Shown: positions 41,591-54,554 of the stretch, piece by piece
Position numbering within the stretch: position 1 is the first letter of the stretch
Layout of the letters: each line of letters opens with the position of its first letter
DNA from: Caenorhabditis remanei
Taxonomy: Eukaryota > Nematoda > Chromadorea > Rhabditida > Rhabditidae
Reading direction: 5' to 3'
DNA: 64,000 bases
Assembly (NCBI RefSeq): GCF_010183535.1
Contig: NC_071328.1
Coordinates: 1,612,001 to 1,676,000 of the forward strand
Notes under the pieces: model-generated
Seen by the model: only the letters and a program-made list of their open reading frames with translations
The model's database searches: none
Told to the model about the DNA's origin: nothing
Made by a program: the position numbers and the translations under genes

Positions 41591-44500
41591 TTAAGTCCTC
41601 GGTAGACTCAAACTGCGTCTCTGTTGAATTGGTGATGACGTAGCGGGTGCAGATTTGAAGACGCCGTCTTCTAGATACCGGGTACACAAGATTTCACGAC
41701 GATTGAAAAGGGCTAGGTACAGTACGTCGCCCTGGAATATAAGAACTTGGGAAATATAATAAAAATCGATAATTTGTTACCCTTGAACAAATTCCGAGTG
41801 CTTCCTGAGGTCGTACAATTTCTGGGAGGCTGACTTGTTTCAACCGACGGACACCTTTGACGCCGGATAGAAGGATCCATAGTTTGCCACTGGCGTAGTC
41901 GAGGATCAGGAGGTTTCCGTTCTACAAAAATATGGGGGGTCATGGTTTTTGAACGTCTGGTTTCGAAATGTCTGTTTTCAAAACGGGTCAAACAGATATG
42001 TACACGCGCTATGTCGCACAGTTTTTCGGCACGGTGCCAAAAAACGACTTGGCGGAGTGCCTAATCCAAGTTTAGAGTGTGTTTGTTGTATCTTTTAATA
42101 AAAAACGCGACGCGCACGCAACGCGGACCTTACGCCTCGCACCCCTGTGTAGTACTGTCCGATTTTGAGGCGACCGTATTAGCTGGTACGCTTCGGAACC
42201 GACTAAAATATGGTTGTATTAAAGACATTCGGCTTAAAAAGGACGATTCAGGGGTTGGTCCAGAAAACTTTTTTTTTTAATTTTCGAAAAATTTCAGATA
42301 TTTCAGGAAAAAACTTCGTTGATTTTTATGGGATTCGAAGGTTTTTGAGAATTATAATGTTTAACACAAACCAGTATATTTTTGTGTCAAAAAAAGTGGT
42401 TAAAAAAATCCTATTTGTTGATGCAAAACTGCCTTTTCATTGAATTCTGTAGTATATGTAGTCAAAATTTCTTTATAACTTTGCCAATTTTGGTCGGATC
42501 AGCGAGATTTTTATACCATCAGAAAGCTCTCGTTTTTCTCTATCGATATGACCTAATTTAAAAAAAAGTCGCATGATTTGAGAGTTGATCAAACCTTTGT
42601 ATCAAATTGGTTTTCTGTATAACTTTCAGTCGGATCAGCAAGATTTTTTTAACCATTCAAAAGCTCTCGTTTTTCAAAAAAAAATTTCAAAAAAATTCAA
42701 AAATACCTTATCAACAATAGCAGACGCCGGCGAATGAACATGTTCATTCAATCGATATGTCTTACTGAGGTCATATTCATTTATCAGACTCATGGAATGG
42801 TCAATCACAAATAACAATAGACGATTGTTTGCAGCATCGCAAGTCAGTAACACCACCGCTCTGAAAATTTCCATTACACAATTTTCAGAATTGGAATAAC
42901 AAGAGAAGTCTTTGGAGACGTGGCTTTCAAACTACCTACAAATTTGGTCATAGGTATTTTCGACCGCGGGGAGTCCATTTCTGCAGTCAAAACCTGCTAA
43001 ATGTCTCTATGAGCCGAGTTATGAGCTCTCAAACTTTTCACATGGTTAAGCTTTTTCACATGGTATTTCAAATCGACAAGTAGTATAAGCAAGATATTCT
43101 CATTTTTGCACCGTACGAGCACAGGTCAACTGCTGGGGAACATAAATGGAATGGCGCGGTGGCGTATACTATTTGCCGAATTGGAATTCAATGTGAAAAA
43201 GCTTGACCATATGAATAGTTTGAGAGCTCATAACTCGACTCACAGAATGATTTAGCAGGTTTTGACTGCAGAAATGGACTCCCCGCGGTCGAAAATACCT
43301 ATAAGCAAAATTATAGGTCGTTTGAAAGCCGCGTCTCCAAAGACTTCCCTTATAAGAAACTCACTTATAATCCGCCTGATCCTCAGCCACCGTCAAATAC
43401 TGATATCTCGACTTCCTCGATTCCTTCAAAAGTTTCCACGCCTTCTTACTCCTTATATACGTCCACAGTGCACTTTTGATATTATCTCCAGAAGTCATAA
43501 ATAGGTGGCCACGCGGTCCTACCGTAATCCATCGCGTCCTGCTCATCTCGATTTTTGGGTCTCTTGGACACGCGATCACTTCGACTTTACGACAATTGGC
43601 GGCTACGTCGAAGACGTGGATGGATCGACCCTTGGATTGCATTACGCTGACGTACCTAGAGGAAAAAGGATTGGTCACTGTAAGTTTCGGTCAGTGTAAG
43701 TTAGTGAGTTACACTGACCAAAATCATTTTTGATAGACAATTTTGGTGTTGTTTTGTTATAAAAACCCCGGCGGAAAACGGAATTCCGCTCAACTTTAAT
43801 CGGATTCTAGGCCACCATTCGCTTCTAGACTTTATTTCCTTTTCTCAAGTTCTCACAATCTTTTCCATTTTCTCTTTTCGGTTTTCAATCATTTTCTCAA
43901 GTGGATGAGGGAAAAAGAGGACAAGCCCCTCATCTCCTTCTGCTCTTTGAAGTGCGAACAGATTTGGATCTTTGCATTTCTATTTTCGCGCTTTTTTTAA
44001 ATGAGATTTTTGATCACCTATTTTTGAATGTTTTTTACTTCCTGTTTGAGCGACCTATGGTTAAGTCGGCCGGCAAATTTTTGTTAGTTAGATTAAAAGT
44101 ATTTTCATTAGTAAATCGGTGCGAAACTCGCTTCAAACGCAATATTACGAGTTGAAGAATATACCAAAATGTAGATCTCGACGAGTTCTATATCGGTGGC
44201 CGACTACGGACCGGAGCCGGACTAGAATGATCTTTTTAACCACTTTCGCGTTTTAGGCAGTTTTTCCCAGCTCACGACACATTAAAGATTAGCCATCCGG
44301 TCTGTAGTATGTCACTGCTATAGAAATCGCTGAGATCTGCATTTTGGTATGTCAAAGCATTGTGTTTGAAGCTTAGCCCGATTGACAAGTATGCTTAGAA
44401 CTGAATTTTCAGAAAATCAGACAGTCTCATATGTCTTCAGGCCGATTTTGAGATATTACGACTAGCATAATGGAATTACACGCTTACTCAATATCTGAAC

Positions 44501-47500
44501 TTTGAACATTTAGTTGTTTTCAGTATATTTTGTTTAGTGGGATGACCAATTTTCAAAAAGTTGTACCACTTTATCTCGAAAACAGAATTATACTGGTTTA
44601 ATACAGTACCGTACAGTAAGATATACAATTTCGCCTTTTTGAGTTGAAAATGACCAGAGGGTGTTACGGTATTGTCCCACAAAGTAAATTATGGATAAAC
44701 CGTACAGATCAAAATTAGAACTTCATTTTTGTAGTTGACAACTTTTTTGTACGGACACTCCATAGAAAGTTAGGTATCGACCAATTTCAGTGCAAAATAA
44801 TGCGATCGTCTTAAAATGACCATAACTCTCTAGGGAGTGTCCGTACAAAAAAGTTGTCAACTACAAAAATGGAGTTCTACCTTTGTTCTGGATGGTTTAT
44901 GCATAATTTACTATCAGTGACACCGTAACAACCTCTCAAAGTTGGTCATTTCAACTGAAAAGGATAAACTGTATAACGGTACTGTAGCTGCAAGACTTTA
45001 TATCAAAAATCTTTAATTTTGTAATAGTGGTGTCCCCCCCCCCCTTAAATTCCCTACCCAAAACTCACATCAACTCATTCTTCTCATCGACACAAACCGA
45101 GCTAGCCGACGAGTTCTTTATCAGTATATTCTGTTCGATTTCCCCTCGCGAGTTGGTTATGTAGACCCCTGCAAATTAGTTGTTTCCAAAGTTAATTTCA
45201 AATTTCCTTGTTCTCCATCAAATACCTCCACAACTGTCCGTCACCGCTAATTTGTTGGGGCGCGTCTGGGTGCTGAATGCCTCGACACAAATCGGACGTG
45301 TCAGGTAACTTTTTCCGAAACAAAACGACGACGTCTCATCTTCTTCACGCGGTGTCGGCGTGATTGATGAACTCTGCAAAATATGGAAGTTGAAGGGTGT
45401 CCGGATGTCTGAATTTCCGGATTTCCAGATTTTGGAAATTGAGATTTCCAAAATCAAAACTGGTACATATCAGAATCTTGCATCGGCTCTTCAACTCCGT
45501 ATCCGAGGTCGCTACGCAGCAAGTTCTCAGATTTCGCATAGAATCAAAGAAAGTGATTTTCGACCCATTTTTCAAATTTCTACCAAATTTCATTTTTGTT
45601 GACCATAGCTTAAGAAAATCCTCGGCCAGCGCGTGTTGAGTGGTTAAAAAGAAAAAGTTTGTAAGAATTCTATTAGAGCGCGTTTTCACCGTACAAACCG
45701 GGCAAAATTGAGCTTTACAACTTAGTATCCCTAGGCGAAGGCAAAGTCGCTACGCAGCGAAATCCCGTTCCCGCAATCTTACGCCTCGCGATGCAGTTCT
45801 GAGTTGTTCACGAGGAGTACAACCAAATTTTTAGCGTTTTTCACGATTTTAACAGATTCTTTCCCTGTCAACGTTAAAATTTCGAGTGTTCCCTTGGAGC
45901 GCAGTTGCAAGAACTGTGTTGACCTACTAACCGATTTTTTTACTAGAAATTTCAAAATCTGACACTGAACTTGTCCACGAGGACTACACGGACACTTTCA
46001 CAATTTTCAGCCAATTTTCAGCCTATTTAAACGGATTTCAACCGATTTTTCTGGTAAAAACTTCAAAAAACATGATTTCACTTGTTCATGTAGAATACAC
46101 AAAGGTTTTTTTTGATTTCACGCAGACTACACGGGCATTTTTACAATTTTAGGTCAATTTTGATCGATTTCAACCGATTTTAACTGGTTTTTTCTCTGTA
46201 AACGCTATAATTTCAAGTTCTCCCTTAAAAACTCACCAAAATACTGCTTGCATGAGAATTATAATCGGTGAGTGGCGGAAGGGAAGAGACATTCGAAGGT
46301 CTCGTATCAACAGTACATATACTACTCGACGAAACTGATCCCAGCCTCGGCGTCTCCTCCAACGGTATCGATTTTTCGCGGAACGATGAGACATACGGTC
46401 CTTCTCGAACAAAGCGCGAAACCGACGAGTCGACACTGCAGCCACGTCTTCTGTCTTCTGTCGTCACCGACATTATATCACTACGGGCACTGCAAATACA
46501 GAAACTTAGGAGACTACAAAGACTACAAAGACTACAAAAAACTCACTCGCTCACTTGTACCGGCACTATCCCGATACTCTCACAAATGAATAGACTCATG
46601 AGACGGGCGTCCCAATCGGAGGAACTTTTGATCTCGGGAATGTCGGATTCGGTGACAGAGTGACGGGGTAGACGCATTATGTCTGCTGTCATGTCCAGCA
46701 CTTTTTGCATTCTGCAAACAAGTTTTAGACGATGTTTTAGTGAAATTTGAACTCGGCTCGCCGAGAGCTTTCAGAGAAGTATAATCATGGCTATGTTTTA
46801 CTAAATTTGGGTCTCGGCACGAAAAGTACAGTAAAATTCAATTTTTTGGGATTTTTGAAAAATTACACAGATTTGCTCTGATCATAATAAAAATAACAGT
46901 TTTGAAATCAGCTCGCCGAGAGCTTTCAGAAAAGTATAATCATGCCTCGATTCGGAGTAATGGCTGGGTTACTGTAGTTTTCGTGTCGAGACCCTAATTT
47001 ATTGAATCCTAGGCTTGATTATACTTTTCTGAAAGCTCTCAACGAGTTGAATTCAATAATGTCGTTTTTGGAAGAATAAAGTCAAAACTGAGCGAGAAAC
47101 ATCAAACTCAAGTTTTTTGGATTTTCAAAAATTTTTGAAAATTTTAAATAGCGGTATCTCTCTCAGGATTGTTCCAATTTTAGTAAAAATAACAGTTTTG
47201 AAATCAGCTCGCCGAGAGCTTTCAGAAAAGTATAATCATGCCTCGATTCGGAGTTATGGCTGGGTTACTGTAGTTTTCGTGTCGAGACCCAAATTTAGTA
47301 AAACCTAGGCATGATTATACTTTTATGAAAGCTCTCAACGAGCTGAATTCAATAATGTCGTTTTTGGAAGAATAAAGTCAAAACTGAGCGAGAAACATCA
47401 AACTCAAGTTTTTTGGATTTTCGAAAATTTTCGAAACTCTGTAACTTTCTCATTTCCTGTCCGTTTTTCTCATTTTTTAGCTCAAATAACTGCAAAATTT

Positions 47501-49296
47501 TGGAATTTTCCATGAAAAGCTCACTTCGCCGGATCCGACACATCCAGATTCCACGTTTTCCACGCCGGCCGTGACGGTGAGGGTACATGATATATTGAGG
47601 GGCGATCATCTTTCGAATCGATATTAATCAATTCTCGATTTAGACGAGAAATGAGTCGTCGATCTGGTTCATTGCGTCGCTCCACGTAACCGGATAACTC
47701 GTTTAGTAGTATCACTTCGATTTTCGCGACTAGCTGTTTCACCGCCATTTTCTGTTGGTGTGCATATTCGCTCCGTCGAGAACATCGACCCTCGAGCGCT
47801 TGCACGCAGCTTCTGGAAAAAAAGAGCCGTTATTAGCACGACACGCTTCTTACAACCGCGCTCTACCGAAATCGAAAAAAATTGTGTGCGAAATTGAGAG
47901 ACTTAGAGAAAAAGATACATTTTTCAAGAGGATTTCGGTGGAGCGCAGTTGTAAGATCTGTGGTAAGCTAATAAGTCACGGTCACAAGAATTTTTTGAAA
48001 AAAAGTTTTTATTATTGAAAACGTGCTCTACTGCACATCACGGTGCCCGTGGAGTTTTCTAGGCCACGGCCATAAATTTTAAAGTTTTTATGAAAAGTCA
48101 GAAAAAATGTTCGGAATTTTTTTAAACCAGATTTTTCGATTTCTTATGTAAATTCACGGAAATATAGTATTTATCCAAAAAATACAATAAAAACCGTCCA
48201 AAACTCAATTTTCCACCGTGTACTCCTCGTGGACAAGAAAATTTTTTGTGTTTCAGCGAAAATTTTTCAGACATTCCGATTTTTGCTTAAAACATATAAA
48301 TTCACGAAAATTCTGTTATTATTCCAGAAATTCTCGAAAAATCGTTGAAAATCGACGAAAAACAATGAAAACTCAATTTTCCACCGTGTACTCCTCGTGG
48401 ACAAGTGGAGAATCGGATTTTGAATAATTATTCTCGTTTTTCTGGATCTTTTCTGTGATAATATGTGTGACTTGTGTAGAAAACACAAGTTTTTGTAAAA
48501 AACAAAGAACTAATTTCGAAAAGTTGTCAAACGCGCTCCACCGCACAGCAACAAAAAAACGGAAGGACTAAGGGTTTCAGGGGTTTAAGCATACTTGCAA
48601 ATTTAAGGCCCGGCCCGAAGGCCAGGGCCGGTAGAAAATTTTCAAGGCCCGACTTCAAAAAAAGGTACCTATTTTTTACCAAATTTTTTGAATTTTTTGA
48701 AATTTTACATTAAAAATTTCAATTTTTTGATGCATAACTAGCTTTTGATTGAATTCTGAAGTATTGTCAAAAATTCGACATTTTTGGGAAAAAATTTCAA
48801 ATTTTTCAGCCGGGCCTTCGGGCCAGCCCGTTGCAAGTATGGATTTAAGGGTTTCTAAGCCACCAACCACCAAAATCGCAAAATTGTTTTTGAAATCTCT
48901 TTTCGACAGCCTAGTTTCCCAACAACTGATTTCTTAGGCCATCAACGTATTTTTTGTTTCAAAAAACTTTTTAGGGGGACTAGTTTTGGGTTTCTAGGCC
49001 ACCTTACGGAAAAAAAAACACCCTAAAAGTCTTATAAAGCAAAAACAGACAATAGGAAATCTATTGTTTTTCTTTTTTCTTTTCTATTTGAGTGCCTAAA
49101 TAGAGTAAAAACTCGAAAATTATAGTGGTGGGGGTCATTCGAGTTCAGTGAAGCACAGCTCACCCGAAAAAAGAGAAAAAAGAAGTAAAAAAGAAGAAAG
49201 ACCATAGAAACTCCCCCCCCCCCAACTCACCTCAAAACTTCCTGCTCTTTCCATTCGTTGCTCCGGTGCTCACTGTGCCCTTTTAGTAGGTGGCAT
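41591..49296 (-). CDS. NHL-like beta-propeller protein, 567 aa
   Basis: Ten exons: 49296-49274, 47812-47525, 46711-46547, 46489-46237, 45373-45226, 45168-45069, 43655-43365, 42860-42707, 41921-41781 and 41731-41591, all in frame. The start ATG lies 3 nt after a TTTTCAG acceptor, suggesting spliced-leader addition. Residues 20-100 are helical and charged (QQKMAVKQLVAKIEVILL); 100-200 are Ser-rich and probably disordered. The C-terminal 300 residues show repeated blade-like units of NHL/propeller type: NKLAVTDSCGGVYITNS, ASSVCVDEKNELMYVSVM, WITVGPRGHLFMTSGDN, LLTCDAANNRLLLFVIDHS, ASAIVDKNGNLLILDYASGK and ALGICSRGDVLYLALFNR. There is no RING or B-box, so it is not a full TRIM-NHL protein. The propeller assignment rests on pattern only; no partner or pathway can be given. 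Confidence 0.72.
42900..43352. mobile_element. Foldback element in an intron of the NHL-like gene
   Basis: Left arm GAAGTCTTTGGAGACGTGGC..TTTTCGACCGCGGGGAGTCC..CAGTCAAAACCTGC mirrors the right arm GCAGGTTTTGACTGCAGAAA..GGACTCCCCGCGGTCGAAAA..GCGTCTCCAAAGACTTC. The centre is near 43130. Confidence 0.75.
44604..44990. mobile_element. CAGTACCG-ended foldback, second copy
   Basis: Ends CAGTACCGTACAGT and ACGGTACTG. The inner pair GTAGTTGACAACTTTTTTGT / ACAAAAAAGTTGTCAACTAC and TCTCTAGGGAGTGTCCGTAC match the core of 5025-5863. Confidence 0.7.
46750..47352. repeat. Tandem GAGAGCTTTCAGAAAA foldbacks
   Basis: Two complete foldbacks (46905-47050 and 47200-47345), nearly identical, plus a single left arm at 46755. 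Each is followed by the same ATTTTTGAAAATCCAAAAAA-type spacer, so a roughly 290-bp unit has duplicated in tandem within an intron of the NHL-like gene. Confidence 0.7.
48590..48841. mobile_element. GGCCCG foldback, copy 6
   Basis: Ends CATACTTGCAAATTTAAGGCCCGG and GGGCCAGCCCGTTGCAAGTATG with GGCCTTCGGGCC blocks. Lies in intron 1 of the NHL-like gene. Confidence 0.65.
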
Positions 49297-50533
49297 TGTC
49301 TGAAAATTTGGTATTTTTGAGTTTCAGACAAAAAAATTTTTTTTTGGAATTTTTGTTCACCATTTTCTCAATTTTTCCTCGAAAATGTGAGCATTTTAGA
49401 TGATTTCTCAGATTTTCTTCAAATAGACGAAAATTTTGACTTTTTTGCAAAAAAATTCAAACATTTCGAAAAATTTGAATTTTGGCGCCAATTAATCGGG
49501 CTTTTCATCCCGAAAATAGTCTAAATTGGTCACTGCTGGCCGAACTTTTTAGTTTTTGGGTTTCTAGGCCACGTTAACGTTTTTTTCATAATTGTTTAGG
49601 CTGACAACACCAAATAAAATGTAACAATCATGGCTGGAAGAACTTCCAGTGACCTAGAAACACAAAAACAAAAAACTCGGCCAGCAGAGACCAATTTAGA
49701 CCATTTCCGGGCAGAAAAATCCCTGATAATTGGTTTTTCGCAAAAAAAAGTCAAATATTTTACTATGGTTCAGAACTGAATGAAAAATTGAAAAAATGGC
49801 AAAAAAAGTTTTTGAAAATTTTTCGAAGCCGGGTATTCGGGCCTTGACAAATATGGGTTTATGAGTATTATTATAGGAATGCCAAATAAATTTTCAATTT
49901 TTTCAAATCCCCCTTTTACGTCATCCCCTAGCCGGCTCTATCTCCGTACCGCCCATACTTTCACAATTTCTTCAACAAAAAAACCCAATGAGCCATAGAG
50001 CAACTATTTTTTCTGTCCAAACTCCCCAATAAACCTCAATCAATTTAATGCTCTCTTTCTCCTCGCCCATTGCTGTCAAAAAGCCACACCAATCCGTTTT
50101 CTCTATAATTATGCACACAAAACTTTTTCGACGGGCGGCGCCTCCTCTTTTTTCCGCCAGGGGGCTAAAGGGGATTACGGATTTGTCTTCTTCTTCTTCC
50201 CCTTCAGAATCTTCAGAAGACGTCGACGTCTTCTCTGAGGAGAGTGCCTTCAGTTGTAAATGAATTATATATTGTAGAAGAGTATGTGTAGACATAAGTG
50301 AGGCTATTTCCCCCCTTTTTAGGTTTTTTTTTCTTTTTTCTTTAGTACAATTACAGTAATCTCTAAGTCGTTTGCTTAAGTGCATACTTCTAAATTTTAA
50401 TGACGTGGAGTTCCCCCTTTTTCTCATAGCCAATGAGCAGCGGTTGCTAAAGCACTCTTTTATTGTTTCCATGTGTTCCCCTCGAATTCTTTTTTTGCGC
50501 TATGGCGAGTTTCATATTTTCAATTTACAAAGA
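49297..50533. other. Intergenic, no supported gene
   Basis: Spacer between the divergently transcribed NHL-like gene and glc-2. A 166-codon ORF on the minus strand (49972-50472) has an acidic run (SEDSEGEEEEDKS) but no homology I recognise and poor codon character; not called. Confidence 0.5.
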
Positions 50534-50639
50534 TGTCTATTTACCCATGAAACTTGAACAGGGACCAAAAAACTTTGAAGAATAACAAAAATTGTATTAT
50601 TTTCAAAATTTTTCAATTGAAACACGGCTATTTTCAGTC

Positions 50640-51010
50640 TAAATTCAAAGATTTTTATACCAATATGCTCGTTACAAAAAGCAAAAAATAATAGGACTTA
50701 CTCGGAATCGAACCCCGGATGCTATTCTCGTGGCCAGACCTCTTACCAGGTACACCAAATGGGCGAGGAGGCGGCGCGGCGGCGAGGGTTGTAATAAAGG
50801 TGTCGACTTCCCCCTTTCCGCGCGCCACCGCTACCTTCATCACCGCCTTCGGTTCCGCGCCGCCGGCCCGCACTCGTGGTGTACCTGGTAAGGAGTCTGG
50901 CTACCAATCTTGCATCCGGGGTTCAATTCTTTCTACTGACTATTATTTTTTACTTTTTTTTCTGAACACAATGATGTATCTCTCTTATGACCTATAGCTC
51001 AAATTCATAT
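50640..51010. repeat. tRNA-like foldback element, copy A
   Basis: The left arm on the minus strand gives TGGTGTACCTGGTAAGAGG.. then ATCCGGGGTTCGATTCCGA. The right arm on the plus strand gives TGGTGTACCTGGTAAGGAGT, then ATCCGGGGTTCAATTC. Both contain a pol III B box (GGTTCRANTC). A GC-rich spacer (GGCGCGGCGGCGAGGGTTGT) lies between. Outside both arms lie GCAAAAAATAATAG and TTTTTATACCAATATGCTCG. Confidence 0.75.
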
Positions 51011-51699
51011 TTTCCCAGAATTCAAAATGTCTCAAATGTTGCCAAATTGAAAATTTTGAGAGAGAGTGGGGGAGAAGAGATGTCCAATTACCCCCATGTC
51101 TCTATTCTTTTTTCTCCATATGATTTATATATTATTCAAAAGACATATACACACACTCACCCACAAGACCCCTAACCAACAAGAACCTGTCAAATGCATT
51201 TGGTGTCATTATACACAACTGACCACTACTCGAAATAAGAAAATATATTGAGAAGAAGAGAAAAGAAGATGATGAAGGCTTTTCCGGTTGCCACTTCCGA
51301 TTAGCTTCTTCTTTATTGTAGTAGTTTTTTTGGCTACTAGAAAAAATTTCAGCCAAAAACTTTTTTCTCAAACTTCACTAAGAAACCGGTGGAAAAGACT
51401 TCCCACTAATCTTCATTTCATTATCTCTGATTTCTGATTCTTCCCCGCTAATTTTTGGCACTTTTTGTTCCATTTTGTCGCCTTGTCTGGTACAAGTGCA
51501 AAAGTTTGCTATTTTACGGTCTCCGTCAATCATTTAGATCAATTTAAAAGCTTTGGATTAGTAGTTTACGCTTTTTTAAACATTAAACTCGCTAAGTCCG
51601 TCAAACTTCAAAACGGGGATCTCCAAAAAATGACCAATTTCGCAAGCTTGTAACTCTATTCAAACTTGTTTAATAATTTTAAATTTTATATTATTTTAT

Positions 51700-52140
51700 A
51701 GAAAAAGTCTCCCTCTACATTTTTGTAGTTGACAACTTTTTGATAGCTATTCACGCTTTTGAGATACGGAAGCTCAAAGTTATCGTGCTGGAAGAGGGCG
51801 AGAGAGCGTGCGAAAAGAGGAGGGCGTCTCGCTTCTCTGCGTCTCTCCCCTCCCTTGGGTTTCAGGTACCCATTTTCAAATGAGCATATCTCAGAGGCGT
51901 GAGGAGCTATCAAAAAGTTGTCAACTACAAAAATGTAGAGCAAGACTTGTTCTACTAGAAAAATATAAATTTAAAACATTTGCAACAAATAATGACACCA
52001 CGAGGACATGTTAAAGTTGTCCAACTTTCACTGCAGCTTCTTCCCGGGTGCTATTTTTAAAGGCGCATATCTTAAAAGCGTGAAGAGCTATCAAAAAGTT
52101 GTCAACTGCAAAAATGTAGAGCGAGACTTTTTCTATAAAA
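51700..52140. repeat. TTGATAGCT foldback plus extra arm
   Basis: A full copy at 51715-51950 with the GAGAGCGTGCGAAAAGAGGA centre, and a lone right arm at 52050-52125 (GGCGCATATCTTAAAAGCGTG..AAAAAGTTGTCAACTGC). Confidence 0.65.
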
Positions 52141-52724
52141 TTATATAAAAAATTGCTAACAAAACTTGAGCCTAAACTCGTGGTACGCTTACAATGTTAG
52201 AGCTATTTTTTTATAGGTAATTCCTGTTTTTCATCTACTGAACACTTCCGCAGTGTCCTCCTATCATCTTTCCACTTACTCCCCCCTCAAAAACGTCATT
52301 GACGCCCTTATATCCCCCCTAGTGTGTGTCAATTAACAAAAACATGTGTGTTCGTGTTCAAAATCTCATCTCCTGTCTATCTATCTTCTCTCGAGTTTTC
52401 CAAAAACACACACAGTGCTCGTTTCCTCTCCAAAAACTCCATCATAGATACTCGTCTCATTGTGCCTCTCACGGGAGAGAGATATACCTAGAGTGTTATG
52501 TAAATAATATATCTTTTACTTTCTCTCTGTCTCTCTCTCGACCCCCCTCCTATTATATCATTTCGAAAACTTTTCCGTCTTCTTTTCATTTCACTTGTCA
52601 TCTTGTCACTTTTCATTTCGTGACATATTTTAGAGAATTAATTGAATTTGTTGACTTGACAATCGGTCTAGGATCCTTTAATTGAAATTCGAAAAATAGT
52701 CGGTTTTTTTAACCTCGGCTATTA

Positions 52725-53125
52725 CTATTTTCAGCCCAAATTCGAAGATTTTTATACCATTGTGATCGTTAGAAAAAGCAAAAAATAATAGAGGTAGGTG
52801 GGAATCGAACCCCGGATGCATTTTTACTGGCCAGACTCCTTACCAGGTACACCATGGGTGTCGACCGGCGGCGCGGAATCGAAGGTCGTGATAAAAGTGG
52901 CGACAGCAAGAAGGCGCGCAGCGCCCACTACCTTCGTGTCCACCTTCGGTTCCGCGCCGCCGGCCCGCACTCATGGTGTACCTGGGAAGGAGTCCGGCCA
53001 GTAAAAATGCATCCGGGGTTCAATTCCAAGCGAGTCCTATTATTTTTTGCTTTTTGTAACGAGCACACTGATATAAAAATCTTTGAATTTGGGCTAAAAA
53101 TAGCGGAGTTTCAACTGAAAAATTA
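52725..53125. repeat. tRNA-like foldback element, copy B
   Basis: GTGGGAATCGAACCCCGGATGC (minus-strand B box) at 52798, mirrored by GCATCCGGGGTTCAATTCC at 53009, with CCTTACCAGGTACACCATGG / TGGTGTACCTGGGAAGGAGT arms. The centre is GC-rich (GTGGCGACAGCAAGAAGGCG). Confidence 0.75.
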
Positions 53126-54554
53126 ATGAAATTTTTGTTATTCTTTAAAGCTTTTTGGTCCATGTTCAAGTTTCAAGGGTAAATAAACACCCACAACATT
53201 TTTCCCTATTATTTTTTATAGTTTTTGTTCTGAAAATTTTAGTCATAAATTTTTCCATTTTATTTGGTTTTTTCGCTTTATTTTCTTCATTTTCTTCATT
53301 TCTCATCCCTAGATTAGATTATATGCAGTCGTTAGTCGTCTTTCTCCCCAAAAGATGAACAATCAAGCGAGAAGAAGCAGTAATTTCATAAAAAAATCTT
53401 ATTTTTCGATTTTTCAACACCACCACGCGACGTCTACTAGAAGAAGTGAGAGAGAGAGAAGAAAGGAAATCGGATATGTCTTCTCGCATTTCGGAAGAGA
53501 GAGGCCACCAACTTTTTAGACATCTATGGTCCACACCACTCCTAATATCCGCAGGGGGATATGTACACCTTTTTTGCCGGGTACCCCCCGTCATTTTTTT
53601 CTTTTCTCTCTTATTGTGTTTCATTTTTCATATTTGTCAGAATTTTTGAACACTACACCTACGTTGTCTTTGAAAAATGATGATTGAATAAAATACGAGG
53701 TTGACTGAGATTTCGTCACGTGGGAGCACTTGGAGCCCTTGAAAGCGTACTACGCAGTCAGGTGAAGGTTTCAAATTTATGATGACTAGGTAGATCAACC
53801 CATGAGCTTCATTTTTGTAGTTGACAACTTTTTGATAGCTCTTCACGCTTTTGAGATATACACCTTTGAAGATTGAGAAGGGAGAGAGCGTGCGAAACAA
53901 GGAGGGCGTCTCGCTTCTCTGCGTCTCCTCCCCTCCTCTCTCTCGAGAGTTCTGGTACCAATCTTTAAAGGTGAATATCTCAAAAACATGAATAGCTATC
54001 AAAAAGTTGTCAACTACAAAAATGTAGAGCGACACTTTTTCTATAAGATGGCATAAAAAATTACTAAAAGAAATTAAATCTCGACTCGTGGCGCGTTCTC
54101 AAAGTTGAAGGTTTTTTTCAAACTTTGTTCCTATGAGGTCCAATTTTAAAGGCGCATATCTCAGAAGCGTGAACAGCTATCAAAAAATTGTCAATTACAA
54201 AAAGATAGAGCGAGCCTTTTTCTATAAAATGGTACAAAAATTTCTAAACTTTAAGAAGGAATAGACCTTAGGGCAGTTGCTACAAAGACTACAAATTTTT
54301 TTGACCATCATAAATTGTTTTCAAAAAGATCAATCTCACAAATTTCTTTTTTCTCCCAATCGTTTTTTTTCTTTTACATTAAAAGTTCACTATCCTCTCC
54401 ACGCCTCCCCACACTATTTCCTTATCAATTCTCTAATTTCCGTCTTTCTTCATCTTCCTCTTCTTCCCTTCTGACCAGCACCCCTCACGTCTTCACTCGT
54501 CTCGAAATGGTATTACTATTTTCAGTGAAAGAAGCCACGGAACACAATGCAATT
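53126..54554. other. Proximal upstream region of glc-2
   Basis: No separate gene. Holds a TTGATAGCT foldback (53790-54040), an extra arm (54140-54230), and a TC-rich leader (54300-54480) likely to be 5' UTR or promoter of glc-2. Confidence 0.5.
53790..54230. repeat. TTGATAGCT foldback plus extra arm upstream of glc-2
   Basis: Arms GTAGATCAACCCATGAGC..GTTGACAACTTTTTGATAGC and the mirror, with centre GAGAGAGCGTGCGAAACAAG; the lone arm is like the one at 52050. Confidence 0.65.

Larger units (their letters stand above)
50534..53185. mobile_element. Possible composite element flanked by copies A and B
   Basis: The outer flank of copy A (TTTACCCATGAAACTTGAAC, GGGACCAAAAAACTTTGAAG, AATAACAAAAATT; from 50540) is the reverse complement of the outer flank of copy B (53118-53182). 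Copies C to G lack this extension. The 2.65 kb between includes a TTGATAGCT foldback and no transposase. Confidence 0.5.

Noticed and set aside
49972..50472. 166-codon minus-strand ORF with an acidic run
   Set aside because: One of the longest single-exon ORFs without a match, but it has low-complexity composition, no splice context, and lies in the glc-2 upstream region rich in repeats.
54315..54554. N-terminal extension of glc-2 from the ATG at 54315
   Set aside because: It would add an 80-residue Ser/Phe-rich leader before the signal peptide, unlike any GluCl; the sequence is TC-rich leader DNA.
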